Shown here one piece after another: positions 52,483 through 61,675 of a stretch of DNA of 64,000 nucleotides. This DNA comes from Betaproteobacteria bacterium UBA1934. Lineage in GTDB: Bacteria; Pseudomonadota; Gammaproteobacteria; Burkholderiales; Rhodocyclaceae. The DNA lies in NCBI GenBank assembly GCA_002337055.1, contig DDFG01000004.1, forward strand, positions 810,382 to 874,381, written 5' to 3'. Made by a program: the position numbers and the translations under genes. Each line of letters begins with the position of its first letter. The stretch's first letter is position 1. Under the pieces are notes generated by a model, which was given only the letters and a program-made list of their open reading frames with translations, had not been told where the DNA came from and made no database searches.

Positions 52483-54707
52483 TTGCGCAGTAGCCTTAGC
52501 CCGTTAGCGACGACTAGCAGGCTGGTTCCCATGTCCGCAAAAACCGCTGTCCAAAGACTGGCCATACCGAGCAAAGCGAGAACGAAGAAGAGACCTTTTA
52601 TGCCCAATGCCAGAACAATGTTTTGCTTGAGGATAATGCAGGTATAACGGCTCAGCCGGATAAACTGCGGAATCTTGCGCAAATCGTCGTCCATCAGGGC
52701 GACATCGGCGGTTTCGATGGCAGTGTCGGTGCCAGCGGCACCCATGGCGAAGCCGATGCTGGCCTTGGCCAGAGCCGGCGCATCGTTGATGCCATCGCCC
52801 ACCATCCCGACCGTGCCGTGGGCAGAGAGTTCGGCCGCTACGGCCTGTTGTTTGTCTTCGGGTAAAAGATTGCCGCGAGCATCGTCGATACCGACGTTTC
52901 TGGCGATTACGCTGGCGGTTTGCTGGTTGTCACCGGTCAGCATGACCGTGCGAATACCCAAAGAGCGCAATTCGGCCACAGCTTGGTGACTGGTTTCCCG
53001 CACGGTGTCGGCAACGCCAATCACGAGCAAGATTGTCGAAGAACTGGCGATGGCAATAGCCGTCTTGCCTTCCCATTCGAGCCTTTCGAGCGCGGCCTCG
53101 GTTTCCTGGGTGCAAAGCCCCAGTTCGTGCAACAGGCGATGGTTGCCCAAGTAATAGCATTCGCCGTCGAAACGTCCCTTTACGCCTTTGCCGGCGAGTG
53201 CTTCGAAATCGCCTATCTCCGCCAAGGGGGCAGCGTATTTCTCCTTCCAACAGTTTGCGACAGCACCCGAAACCGGATGATCGGAACGTACCGCGAGGCT
53301 GGCTGCCAGGCGCAAGGCCCCTTGTTCGTCGGAGCCGATAGCAATGATATCGGTGACCACGGGTTTGCCCTGCGTTATGGTGCCAGTCTTGTCGAGCGCC
53401 AACACCTGCAACTGACTTCCCTGTTCCAGATAAACCCCACCCTTGATCAAGATGCCACGCCGTGCGGCGGCAGCCAGACCACTGACAATCGTGACCGGCG
53501 TCGAGATGACCAAGGCACAGGGGCAGGCAATCACCAACAGCACCAGTGCCTTGTAAATCCAATCCAGCCAACCGGCGCCGAAGAACAGGGGCGGAATCAG
53601 CATGACACCGAACGCCATCGCGAAAACCGCTGGGGTATAGATGCGTGCAAACCGATCAACGAAGCGCTGCGTCGGCGCGCGGCTGCCCTGGGCTTCTTCA
53701 ACGGCTTTGATGATGCGCGCCAGCGTCGAATGGCCCGCATCCGATGTTACTCGATAAGTAAACGAACCTGTCTCGTTAATGGTGCCGGCAAAGACTGGAT
53801 CGCCCAACGATTTGACGACCGGGATGCTCTCGCCGGTGATGGGTGCCTGATTCACCGCCGACTGACCGCTTGCGAGCACGCCGTCCAGGGGAATTCTCTC
53901 TCCCGGACGGATGCGCACCACTTGTCCGATGGAAACGGTTTTGGCGGAAACCTCAATCCATTCGCCGTTATTCTGGACAGAGGCTGTTTCGGGCGTCATC
54001 GCCAGCACCCCTCGGATGGCGTTGCGGGCGCGATCCAGCGACAGCGCCTCAATCACCTCGGCCAGTGCGAATAGAAACATGACCATCGCAGCTTCTGGCC
54101 ACTGGCCGATCAGAAGCGCGCCGGTAACGGCGATTGACATCAGCGCATTGATGTTCAGCATGCCGTTCTTGACGGCGATCCAGCCCTTTTTGTAGGTTGC
54201 CCATCCGCCGGTGGTAATCGATAGCAGTGCCAGGACAATCACCGGCCAGGCATTCTCTTGCCTCGTGGCAAAAGCGATCACCTCGGCCAGCATGGCACTC
54301 AGACCGGCGACGCTCATCAGAACCCATTGGCGACGACTCACTACGGGCTTGGAAATCTCTTCGCTGAGGCCGGATGTTGATGTCTCGGCTACTGCATTCA
54401 TGCCGATAGCCAACAATGCCCGCTCAACGTCCGCCGGATCGAGAAGGTGTCCAACCGTGAGCTTGCGCTGCATCAGGTTGAATTCGAGGCCGACAATCCC
54501 CGCCATGCCGCTCAGGCGCTTGCGGATAAGGCCCTCCTCGGTCGGGCAATCCATTTTTTCAATATGGAAGGTGTCGATTCGTTGCCCATCGTTCGCAATT
54601 TCGGATACTTGCTCAACGGTCTGGCGTGCCGTGGATGCACACCCACCAGAGCAGCCGCAAGGGGTGCATTCGACCTGAGTTTGATTTGGTTGGAAAGATT
54701 GGGCCAT
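52479..54707 (-). CDS. cadA: Cd/Zn/Pb-exporting P1B-type ATPase
   Basis: The 742-residue pump has an N-terminal Cys cluster (CTPCGCSGGC), a heavy-metal-associated-like domain (MDCPTEEGLIRKRL) plus a second degenerate one, eight membrane helices, the metal-site CPC as IACPCALVIS, the phosphorylation motif DKTGTITQG and the hinge MVGDGINDAPALAKA. CPC with these features fits the Zn/Cd/Pb class. It is divergent from the MerR-type regulator with a MerR-type promoter between. It extends cytoplasmic metal export beyond the periplasmic CzcCBA pump. Confidence 0.94.
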   Translation of the reverse strand: MAQSFQPNQTQVECTPCGCSGGCASTARQTVEQVSEIANDGQRIDTFHIEKMDCPTEEGLIRKRLSGMAGIVGLEFNLMQRKLTVGHLLDPADVERALLAIGMNAVAETSTSGLSEEISKPVVSRRQWVLMSVAGLSAMLAEVIAFATRQENAWPVIVLALLSITTGGWATYKKGWIAVKNGMLNINALMSIAVTGALLIGQWPEAAMVMFLFALAEVIEALSLDRARNAIRGVLAMTPETASVQNNGEWIEVSAKTVSIGQVVRIRPGERIPLDGVLASGQSAVNQAPITGESIPVVKSLGDPVFAGTINETGSFTYRVTSDAGHSTLARIIKAVEEAQGSRAPTQRFVDRFARIYTPAVFAMAFGVMLIPPLFFGAGWLDWIYKALVLLVIACPCALVISTPVTIVSGLAAAARRGILIKGGVYLEQGSQLQVLALDKTGTITQGKPVVTDIIAIGSDEQGALRLAASLAVRSDHPVSGAVANCWKEKYAAPLAEIGDFEALAGKGVKGRFDGECYYLGNHRLLHELGLCTQETEAALERLEWEGKTAIAIASSSTILLVIGVADTVRETSHQAVAELRSLGIRTVMLTGDNQQTASVIARNVGIDDARGNLLPEDKQQAVAAELSAHGTVGMVGDGINDAPALAKASIGFAMGAAGTDTAIETADVALMDDDLRKIPQFIRLSRYTCIILKQNIVLALGIKGLFFVLALLGMASLWTAVFADMGTSLLVVANGLRLLRK

Positions 54708-54727
54708 GAAGTCTCCTAACGACTACC

Positions 54728-54758
54728 ATTAAAAACCCTGTAGCGGCTATAGAGTCAA
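54728..54758 (-). promoter_or_regulatory. MerR-type promoter/operator of cadA
   Basis: On the minus strand -35 TTGACT (54758-54753) and -10 TTTAAT (54733-54728) are separated by 19 bases, the over-long spacer that MerR-family regulators untwist. The dyad ACCCTGTAGCGGCTATAGAGT (54735-54755) spans the spacer, close to known CadR/PbrR operators. It lies between cadA and its regulator. Confidence 0.85.
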
Positions 54759-54821
54759 GCGCCTACAATGACACGGTAAACTGTTGAATATTGCGTGGCC
54801 CAAGGGAGCATCGGAAAAGCG

Positions 54822-55283
54822 ATGAAAATAGGTGAGCTCGCCCGCATCACGGGCATTCAGGTGGAAACTATCCGCTACTACGAGCGTGAGGGGCTATTGC
54901 CCGTCGCAGGTCGCACCGAAGGCAACTACCGCATCTACAGCGAGGACCATTCCGAACGACTTTCCTTCATTCGCAATTGCCGCAAGCTGGACATGACCCT
55001 CGATGAAATCAGGGTTCTGCTTCGGTTCAAGGACTCCCCGCAAGAAAACTGCGGCGGGGTCAATTCGCTACTCGACGAACATATCCGGCATGTCACCGAT
55101 AGGATTGGTGAATTGCGTCAATTGGAACAACATCTGAGAGAGTTACGCCAGACCTGCAACAAGACGCAGGAGGCGGCGCATTGCGGCATTTTGAATGAAC
55201 TGACGCAGAGCAACAGAGTTTCTGAGGATCGTAAGCACCGTATTGATGGGCACGTTCGAAACATTCATAAAACCGCAGTGTAA
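54822..55283 (+). CDS. MerR-family Cd/Pb-responsive regulator, PbrR/CadR type
   Basis: The 153-residue activator has the MerR winged helix (IGELARITGIQVETIRYYEREGLLP), a dimerisation helix and Cys ligands in ENCGG and in TC-x8-C (TCNKTQEAAHC). The x8 spacing is that of PbrR and ZntR, not the shorter loop of CadR. The ATG at 54822 starts the family; a longer frame to 54795 is unlikely. It is divergent from cadA and should activate it on Pb, Cd or Zn. Confidence 0.9.
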   Translation: MKIGELARITGIQVETIRYYEREGLLPVAGRTEGNYRIYSEDHSERLSFIRNCRKLDMTLDEIRVLLRFKDSPQENCGGVNSLLDEHIRHVTDRIGELRQLEQHLRELRQTCNKTQEAAHCGILNELTQSNRVSEDRKHRIDGHVRNIHKTAV

Positions 55284-55386
55284 AAAGGTTCCGTTTGGGA
55301 TGCAGTGGATATTGATTGCACTTGCTCTATTTGCGGTCACATCGGAATATCGCAATAAAAACCCTGGCATAGCCATCCTTAGAAAT

Positions 55387-57087
55387 CTAGGTACTCTCGG
55401 TCGACTTCAAGCCCAGATACATTAGGGTTTCCAATGGACTTAATTCCGCATCCGCCTCTTCAAAAAACTGTTCCTCAAGCAGTTTGTAAGGTGAATCCAG
55501 CACAATCTTTTTGTCGAAATCGTGCTCGGCGTCGATTTCTGATCCTAGAATGAGTTGAGCACTGGCGGGTAATCTCTCCGAGATGAACTTGATTACCTTA
55601 GGCAAATTGATGTCGTCCTGACCTTGTTGGTTCGGAGAGTCGATCACGAGCGGCATCATGAACGATCCGGTCTTCCCGCAGCAGACTTCCCAAAGGGCGG
55701 AGTAGTAAGCGAGGATCGCGCGAGGGCCACCACTTCCCGAGTCGTTGGGCCGGCTGGTAAGCGTAATGCGAGCTTTTCCCGTGTCTGGCAGATTCAGGTT
55801 AAAGAGAGCGGTCGCGTAGGCTTGCCGATACTGCTTCAAGATCGCGCTGGAATGCTTTGTGTTGGTCAGTTTTTCCATTTCTGCATTAAGTCGTCCGACC
55901 TCATCGGAGTGAACGGCGATCTCTGCGTCCAATAGCGAGCGCTCCTCCTCAAAAGCTTGAAAAGCTTGCTCTGCCCCAAGGCTTTCGACGACCTGCCGAA
56001 ATTGAAGGTCTCCACGACGAGTGTCGAGCAAGTTGGATATGCGTCGATACTGACTTTCGAGAGCTTCAATCTCAGCAACCGTATGTTGGAGTTTGACTGC
56101 GACGTCTCGACCGTCCTTTTCGAGCCGGACTGTGATCTCCCTCAACGAGCGAGCGTCGTCAGCATAGGTGAGCAAATCCATGAACGAATCGGAATGCTCG
56201 GCATTACATACGGGACAAACCAAGGCTTCCCTCGGCTCAGAGCGCAGATATTTGGCGTCGCCGTCATAAGCGCGAATCGCCTCGTTCGCCAAATTGATTT
56301 GCAGATAGATGCTCGATAGTAATTCGCGCTCGGAAACCGATTGAGCACGAAGCTTCTCTTGTTTTTTATTGAGTTCAGTTATTTCGAGCGTCAACTGCAC
56401 GATTTCCCGCTCGAAGTTCTCCGGGTCGATTTTTGGTCCTGAGAGAGGCAGTTTCTTGCCGAATCGTTCCCGAGCCTTATCGAGAAAGCCCCGCTCTTTT
56501 TTTAAATCGTCGAGCAGGCGTTGTTCGGCGTCCCTATTGGCTTTCGCCTGGTAGTATTCTGGAGGCTTGATGCCCGAAAAGTATTCGAGAATCGAGCCCA
56601 TCGGTTTGCTGAACTGCTGCAAGCCGGTGAATGTATTCCAACTTGCTTGCCAGCTGCCGTCCTGGTTGATGTAGAAGGGCAAGAAAAAGCACTTGGGGTC
56701 TGCTGGAACGCTTTGCCCCTTCTTATCCAAGAGAACAAGGTTGAATCCTGTAGCGGAGGCGAAAGCCGCGCTCCATTCCGAATGCTCGGAGGTCGCGGCG
56801 ACAAGGACGCCATCTTCAAATAAAGCGCGAATTCCAGAGCTGTGAAGGGCTTGAAATCTTCGGTTGTCGACACGGAAGCCGACTAGCGAAACGGTGTCCT
56901 CATCCCAGTGAGATAGTTTTCCCTCCGGCTTGGCCCCCAAGGTCAAGAACATGGTTTTGACCAAACTCGACTTCCCCGTGTGGTTCCGCCCGCAGATCAG
57001 GTTTTTGTTCTCGTGGAATTCCACCCGCCTGGCTCGCCGGTCGCGCCGGGAGAGCATCCAAATACTTTCGAATAGAAAGTTTCTCAT
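55387..57087 (-). CDS. SMC/Rad50-like ATPase of a Lamassu-like (ABC-3C) system
   Basis: The 566-residue ABC ATPase has Walker A G33-R-N-H-T-G-K-S, a coiled-coil middle (about 185-400) interrupted by a CPVC at 291-294 that resembles a zinc hook, a signature-like stretch SGSGGPRAILAYY and Walker B LVIDSP. The coiled coil is short compared with Rad50, as in LmuB of Lamassu and other ABC-3C ATPases. It starts 33 bases after the nuclease gene on the same strand. It should sense foreign or aberrant DNA ends and release the nuclease. Subtype is not certain, and no separate LmuC-like middle component is visible. Confidence 0.75.
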   Translation of the reverse strand: MRNFLFESIWMLSRRDRRARRVEFHENKNLICGRNHTGKSSLVKTMFLTLGAKPEGKLSHWDEDTVSLVGFRVDNRRFQALHSSGIRALFEDGVLVAATSEHSEWSAAFASATGFNLVLLDKKGQSVPADPKCFFLPFYINQDGSWQASWNTFTGLQQFSKPMGSILEYFSGIKPPEYYQAKANRDAEQRLLDDLKKERGFLDKARERFGKKLPLSGPKIDPENFEREIVQLTLEITELNKKQEKLRAQSVSERELLSSIYLQINLANEAIRAYDGDAKYLRSEPREALVCPVCNAEHSDSFMDLLTYADDARSLREITVRLEKDGRDVAVKLQHTVAEIEALESQYRRISNLLDTRRGDLQFRQVVESLGAEQAFQAFEEERSLLDAEIAVHSDEVGRLNAEMEKLTNTKHSSAILKQYRQAYATALFNLNLPDTGKARITLTSRPNDSGSGGPRAILAYYSALWEVCCGKTGSFMMPLVIDSPNQQGQDDINLPKVIKFISERLPASAQLILGSEIDAEHDFDKKIVLDSPYKLLEEQFFEEADAELSPLETLMYLGLKSTEST

Positions 57088-57120
57088 ATGATTTCGTCCG
57101 AAGGCTTCTGACTAATTTTC

Positions 57121-58266
57121 TTAGGTTTGGGCCACGCATTTTTTCAAGGCTCGAAGTAAGAAGTGCGCGCTGAAATCCGCTGGGCGGATTGAGGAATGAG
57201 CATCGGCTAGGTCCGCCGAGGCTTCATCGATAAAAGCTTTGAGCGAGGAGCCGGGTGCGTGGGTATCAAGCCAAGCGTCGATATCCAGTAACATTGAAGA
57301 GACGACGGGGTCCTCGCCTCCCATCACTTGGAGTCGGAAGATTTTCGAGGCAGCAACCCGGACTGCCGCCTTCTCCATGAACCCGAGACCGCATTCCGAT
57401 TCGAGCTTGTCGAGCCAGTCTTCAAGCAGCGTCATCAAGTCTGGAAGTTCTTCCAGATTGCTCAGGGCCGCAGAAAACTCCGCTCTGGTGTAGCCACGTT
57501 CTTTTTTGAGCTCTTCGAAACTTGGGCAAGAATCGGTTTTGGCCCCCAGAGGGCCGACCTTGGCTAGCAACGCCTCGACCAAGGCTTGGGCTTGCCCTGC
57601 ATGTCTTGGGCTGCGCTCGTTGAGAAATATAACAACTGCCCCGATGAGATGTTTGGTCGGCTGATCAGGGTGCATTGGAACCTTCTCCACGTGAATCAGG
57701 CCCGGATTGGCTGGCAGTGTGCCTGCTTCGTGGAGAGTTTCTAGGCCAAGGGTCAAGGCGTCCAAGTGAGTTGCGTCCAGTGTCGAAAGGTCGCACGGGA
57801 GGGATGTGGCGGCATTGCCTCCGCCGTTCAACGGCAGATCGCATCCGTTGTTCGAGATGAACCTCCCGGAACACTTGAGTTTTTTGAACGCTAAGGCCGA
57901 GGAATACAGCTTGCCGATTGGGCTATCTTTGATATCAGGGGGCGGATTTTTCGAGGTTCTTCGTTTTTTCCCGGGTTCGACCAGATTCGTCAGCTCAGCC
58001 CAACTCCATTCTTTGCGGTCCTTTTTCTTGATTTGATAGATTCGAATGGAGGACGGCTCGGTTGGCGAATCAAGCTCGGCGACATCCTGAATCGATTCGA
58101 AAAGAAAGAGAAAATCGGCGGCCCCGGATTTTTCAAGGTCGAACATGCGCTCTATGGCCCAGGCGCGCTGAAAGTCGACACCCTTCTGATTGTGCCCGCC
58201 CCCTGTTTCTGCGAGATCCTTTCGGGTGGCAACACGATAGACCTCTTCTATTTGGTTATTGCCCAT
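57121..58266 (-). CDS. DUF4297-type nuclease effector of a Lamassu-like system
   Basis: The 381-residue protein has an N-terminal DUF4297/Cap4-like endonuclease core: GGGHNQKGVDFQRAWAIERM, an acidic run (E57, D61, D66) and Q78-I-K80, the PD-(D/E)xK-type QxK. A long helical C-terminal part (about 180-381) has no family I recognise and may replace the missing middle component. LmuA of Lamassu has this nuclease at its N-terminus, and the next gene is SMC-like. DNA degradation leading to plasmid or phage restriction is the expected outcome. Confidence 0.72.
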   Translation of the reverse strand: MGNNQIEEVYRVATRKDLAETGGGHNQKGVDFQRAWAIERMFDLEKSGAADFLFLFESIQDVAELDSPTEPSSIRIYQIKKKDRKEWSWAELTNLVEPGKKRRTSKNPPPDIKDSPIGKLYSSALAFKKLKCSGRFISNNGCDLPLNGGGNAATSLPCDLSTLDATHLDALTLGLETLHEAGTLPANPGLIHVEKVPMHPDQPTKHLIGAVVIFLNERSPRHAGQAQALVEALLAKVGPLGAKTDSCPSFEELKKERGYTRAEFSAALSNLEELPDLMTLLEDWLDKLESECGLGFMEKAAVRVAASKIFRLQVMGGEDPVVSSMLLDIDAWLDTHAPGSSLKAFIDEASADLADAHSSIRPADFSAHFLLRALKKCVAQT

Positions 58267-58600
58267 TTATCAGCCAAACATACCGAGAGCTCCAATTATC
58301 CACGCAAATGGCATTGGCAGATACGTATTAAGCGGTTGCTAATTATTGGTAGTGTGGCGTCTGAGGCTATTTGTATAAACATCCCCTCAGGGTTTTCAAC
58401 CCGCCAACGGCAGAAAACTGTGCGACATCGACCTTACGTGCGAGCTACCGTCAACGGTTGCTATAGCTGCCTTGCGCAGCTTAGCCACTCACACAGAATG
58501 TCGATGTTATTTCGATGACATTCCTGAGATTGATCTATGTCTTGCCACCGTGCCTGTTAGTGGCCGGAATTTACTAGTGGAAAGCAACGTCTGCTAAGCC
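58267..58600. other. Intergenic region between the two defence-type loci
   Basis: These 334 AT-richer bases lie between the divergent-facing ends of the Lamassu-like operon (its upstream side) and the Xre gene. Open frames are short and without ribosome sites. It should hold the promoter of the nuclease-ATPase operon, but I could not pick a convincing -35/-10 pair. Confidence 0.4.
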
Positions 58601-58846
58601 TCAAGCTTCGCTAGAAGCTGGCGGGTCATCAGGAAGATGAACGACCAAGTCTTCAATTCTGCACTTGAAATACGTGCAGAGCTTGTCCAGCACGTCAGCA
58701 GACGGATTGTAGCCTTTGTGATTGGCCAGCTTTGACAGGGTCATGCGGTGAATTCCTGTTGCTTCGGCGACCGCGATTAGCGTCACCGCATGGCCGTCAT
58801 TGAACTGTTTCTCGGCTAGTAATTCTTTGAGTCGGAATCGGAGCAT
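58601..58846 (-). CDS. Xre-family regulator of the GIY-YIG/AAA+/RmuC module
   Basis: The 81-residue protein is a single Xre helix-turn-helix (VTLIAVAEATGIHRMTLSKLANHKGYNPSADVL shortened: EATGIHRMTLSKLANHKG) followed by an acidic tail. The ATG at 58846 has AGG five bases upstream; a GTG at 58852 is an alternative. It is divergent from the four-gene operon and shares with it an intergenic region of 131 bases holding an inverted repeat. It most likely represses both directions. Confidence 0.82.
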   Translation of the reverse strand: MLRFRLKELLAEKQFNDGHAVTLIAVAEATGIHRMTLSKLANHKGYNPSADVLDKLCTYFKCRIEDLVVHLPDDPPASSEA

Positions 58847-58888
58847 ATGCACCTCGCGTCATTTGAAGCGTAAATATATCAAAAGAAC

Positions 58889-58948
58889 TTGACAGACTGC
58901 AATAGACGTGCATAATATGCATCATGTGAAGCGCAAACGCGTCACATG
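58889..58948 (+). promoter_or_regulatory. Promoter and inverted-repeat operator of the four-gene module
   Basis: TTGACA (58889-58894) and TAATAT (58913-58918) form a near-consensus promoter with an 18-base spacer, upstream of the GIY-YIG gene. Just downstream CATGTGAAGCG / CGCGTCACATG (58923-58948) forms an inverted repeat with one mismatch in eleven. A second TGAAGCG occurs at 58864-58870. A repressor there would block the promoter. Confidence 0.75.
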
Positions 58949-58977
58949 AATCCGATAAACATCATAGGAGAATGCAA

Positions 58978-59931
58978 ATGCAATCTGGTCAAGTAAGTTC
59001 AGCAACTCAGGGTTCCGGTCTTTCAACGAACGGGCAACCCCATATTTACGCACTCGCCACGACTGATCGTAGTCGGCTCAAGATCGGGCGCTCGGTCGAT
59101 CCGATCGGACGTATTGTCGATCTGTCACGTGTCTATTCCGACATCGATCTGGCACGCTCGGTCGTTGTAAAAGTGGATACGAATAACGTCGAAAGCTTGC
59201 TGCACACGGTGTTCGAGCCGTTCCGCCTTCATTATTCAGAGCAGGTGGACGGCTACACGGAATGGTTCGCTGGTGATTTTGTCGAGGAAGTCGTTGACCT
59301 CTGCCAGAACATTGCACATCACCGCAGGACCGACTATCAGGTGATTCGCGATTTGCCCGAGCGCGTGCAGAACTATCGTTTTGAACCGGCTCAGACGCTT
59401 AGCCTGCCTCGCCCTAAAAAAGCAAAGGTCTACCAGCCGCAGATCAATCCGGTCGGATTTGCCGAGCTATCGAAATGCCACGCAAAACTGTTTCTACGGA
59501 TACTTCAGGAACGCAAGTTTCAGGAAATCCTGATCAGAAAGGGACGCTATCTGCTAATCCGACCTGTCTTGCGTGAAGAAGAGCCCGAATGTTGGTTGCG
59601 CTCAACCGATTCGTCGGACTGGGGGCGGCGACTGATGCGAGCCGGCGCTATCCGGCACTATTTCGATGACGATACGCACACGACGAATTTGGTGATGTCC
59701 ACATCATTTGTTCCCACGGATGCGATTCGCGGCCGTGAGTACTACTGGCTCAATGACGAATGGGCAAAAGCTGTATTTGCGGATTCCGGTTGTGAAATTG
59801 GCGAGCAATCTCCCAGTTTCGAGGCGATTCACGAATTTCTGGCGCCGTTGCCGCGCCGGATCGACGACCGCGTCTACAAGGAGAAGTGGCAGATTGAGCG
59901 TGACCAGCGTCAAGGGGGGATGCGCAAATGA
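58978..59931 (+). CDS. GIY-YIG nuclease (T5orf172-like)
   Basis: The 317-residue protein has an N-terminal GIY-YIG-like nuclease: IYALA at 23-27, LKIGRS at 34-39, Arg45 and the metal-binding Glu72 (VESLLHTVF). This matches the T5orf172/Mug113 branch, found in phage and island proteins. The remaining 200 residues include a DNA-binding-like basic stretch and a late EYYWLNDEWAKAVF; no second family is clear. The start at 58978 is preceded by AGGAG at seven bases; an ATG at 58972 is too near. It overlaps the AAA+ gene by four bases. Confidence 0.8.
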   Translation: MQSGQVSSATQGSGLSTNGQPHIYALATTDRSRLKIGRSVDPIGRIVDLSRVYSDIDLARSVVVKVDTNNVESLLHTVFEPFRLHYSEQVDGYTEWFAGDFVEEVVDLCQNIAHHRRTDYQVIRDLPERVQNYRFEPAQTLSLPRPKKAKVYQPQINPVGFAELSKCHAKLFLRILQERKFQEILIRKGRYLLIRPVLREEEPECWLRSTDSSDWGRRLMRAGAIRHYFDDDTHTTNLVMSTSFVPTDAIRGREYYWLNDEWAKAVFADSGCEIGEQSPSFEAIHEFLAPLPRRIDDRVYKEKWQIERDQRQGGMRK

Positions 59932-61013
59932 ATACGACTCCTGCACTCGACAACACTGATAACGCGACCAGCCCAGAGTGTCGCCTGGAAAACCTTCAGC
60001 AGTTCATCGCTTCACTGCGCATTCGTTCTGAAACCGGCTCGACAAGTTGCCGAACATCCGGAACGAGGATGGTGTCCGTGTTCAACATTCCGAAGAAGAA
60101 GCGAGAAGTACTTGTTGCAGATCGTGATGTATCGAAACGCGACGAACGCATTTTCTCGCTTATTCGCGAACGGGGAGCGATGCGACTACTCGGAGCCACG
60201 GCATCGGCCGAAATGGCGGAGGCGATCGGGAGGTTACACGCCACCCACCCCAATTTCTCAAGCGCAGTGAATTACATCCTCGGTGAAGAAATGCTTGCCC
60301 GCCAGAAAAACACTGCAATGTGCGGGTTGCGCATTCTGCTGCACGGTGCGCCCGGCGTCGGAAAAACTGACTTCGCCTTGACGCTTGCGGATTTGCTTGC
60401 ACTTCCTCGGGAAGTAATCAGCATGTCATCGTCGCAAGCTTCGGCACAACTCGGCGGCAGCGAGGAGTATTGGTCGAACAGTCAGCCCGGAATTGTGTGG
60501 AAAAAGATCGTTCAGGACACGCACGCAAACCCGTTGTTCGTCCTGGATGAGATCGACAAAACGCCAGCGAACTGGGGTGATCCGCTGGGGGCGCTTTATC
60601 AGTTGTTGGAGCAAAAGTCGGCGGCGATTTTTTGTGACAAATCGGTCCCGTGGTTGCCGCTCGATACTTCCATGGCGAACTGGATTTCAACGGCCAATGA
60701 TGTCGAAAGAATCCATCCGGCACTTCGATCACGATTTACTGAGTTCGAAGTCCAGGCGCCCAGCGAGAACGAGCTGATCAACCTGGCACAACGGCTTTAT
60801 TCGGGGCTTCTCGCAGAGTTCAGCCTGACCAATCGATTCCCGGAAGAACTTGGCATGCAGGCAAAAACAGTGCTCGCAAACATGAGTGTGCGCGAAGCAA
60901 AACACGTTTTACGCACGGCGCTTGCGCAAGCGTTGCGCGAAAACCGCGATGAACTCCCGATTAACGGTAAGGGCCAATCCGCGACGTCGCGCCGCCGGAT
61001 CGGCTTTCTATAA
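59928..61013 (+). CDS. Lon-type AAA+ ATPase without protease domain
   Basis: The 361-residue ATPase has an N-terminal region of about 130 residues and one AAA+ module: Walker A G140-A-P-G-V-G-K-T147, GGSEEYWSNSQPGIVWKKI, Walker B LFVLDEID (203-210), sensor 1 STAN (257) and arginine finger ALRSRF (267-269). The order and the GALYQLLE and PLDTS stretches resemble the ATPase of Lon, but no Ser-Lys protease follows. It is translationally coupled to the nuclease gene and should remodel or load the nuclease, or act on DNA-bound complexes. Confidence 0.85.
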   Translation: MNTTPALDNTDNATSPECRLENLQQFIASLRIRSETGSTSCRTSGTRMVSVFNIPKKKREVLVADRDVSKRDERIFSLIRERGAMRLLGATASAEMAEAIGRLHATHPNFSSAVNYILGEEMLARQKNTAMCGLRILLHGAPGVGKTDFALTLADLLALPREVISMSSSQASAQLGGSEEYWSNSQPGIVWKKIVQDTHANPLFVLDEIDKTPANWGDPLGALYQLLEQKSAAIFCDKSVPWLPLDTSMANWISTANDVERIHPALRSRFTEFEVQAPSENELINLAQRLYSGLLAEFSLTNRFPEELGMQAKTVLANMSVREAKHVLRTALAQALRENRDELPINGKGQSATSRRRIGFL

Positions 61014-61024
61014 GGAGAATGTAA

Positions 61025-61564
61025 ATGAACAAATTTGGCCGATTCAAGCAAACCAATTTTCATGATTGGCAACTTCGTGATCCACAGCTTCTCGACATTC
61101 TCGCTCGCCAGCAGCAGCAACTGCGGCAATTGGCGCGGGTGGCGAACCAGGACGACGCAGGGGTCGTGGAGGCATGTCAGGCACTGGATGCCGAACTTCT
61201 CCACTACGCCTGCCAGCATCTTCGGGCTGGCCTTGATGCAGCGGCGCGTGACGATTGCGCACGATTGATTGCCGAGTCCGTGCTGGACGCGTCAAATCGA
61301 GAAGACGTAGTAGAGCATTGGCAGAAGTGGTTAAGCGCCGCCGCCTATTGGCCGGACCTGGCTAGTGAACAGTGGTGCAGATCGCTCCACAAGTCGACCG
61401 CCCTGTTAATCGAGCAACTTGAGAGCGATGGGATCGAGGTGGACCAGCCAGCCGCCGAACAGATCGAAGCCGCGATCAAGGAATTCGAACTGAAGGATTT
61501 GTTGCCCCCGGAACTGTACGCGAGTTTCTTTCCAATGCATGAAACGGAAGAGGCCGGGAGTTGA
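61025..61564 (+). CDS. Helical protein of unknown function in the same module
   Basis: The 179-residue acidic protein is mostly helical with several Trp and no recognised family. Features are FHDWQLRDPQLLDILARQQQQL near the N-terminus (shortened: DWQLRDPQLLDILARQQQQ) and KSTALLIEQLESDGIEV late. It starts 11 bases after the AAA+ stop with GGAG upstream, so it is in the same operon. It could be an adaptor between ATPase and nuclease. The frame is clean and its codon use matches its neighbours. Confidence 0.7.
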   Translation: MNKFGRFKQTNFHDWQLRDPQLLDILARQQQQLRQLARVANQDDAGVVEACQALDAELLHYACQHLRAGLDAAARDDCARLIAESVLDASNREDVVEHWQKWLSAAAYWPDLASEQWCRSLHKSTALLIEQLESDGIEVDQPAAEQIEAAIKEFELKDLLPPELYASFFPMHETEEAGS

Positions 61565-61675
61565 AGGGCTTGCGAAAGTGATTTCGAATTTGCCAGAGAT
61601 GACCCTCTATTGGAGAGATGGCCTAATGGCAATTGAATAATGTTTTAGACGCGAATGCGTATGAGGAGATTGATC

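Noticed and set aside
58033..58518. A plus-strand open frame of 161 codons
   Set aside because: Most of it is antisense to the DUF4297-type nuclease gene and it has no motif.
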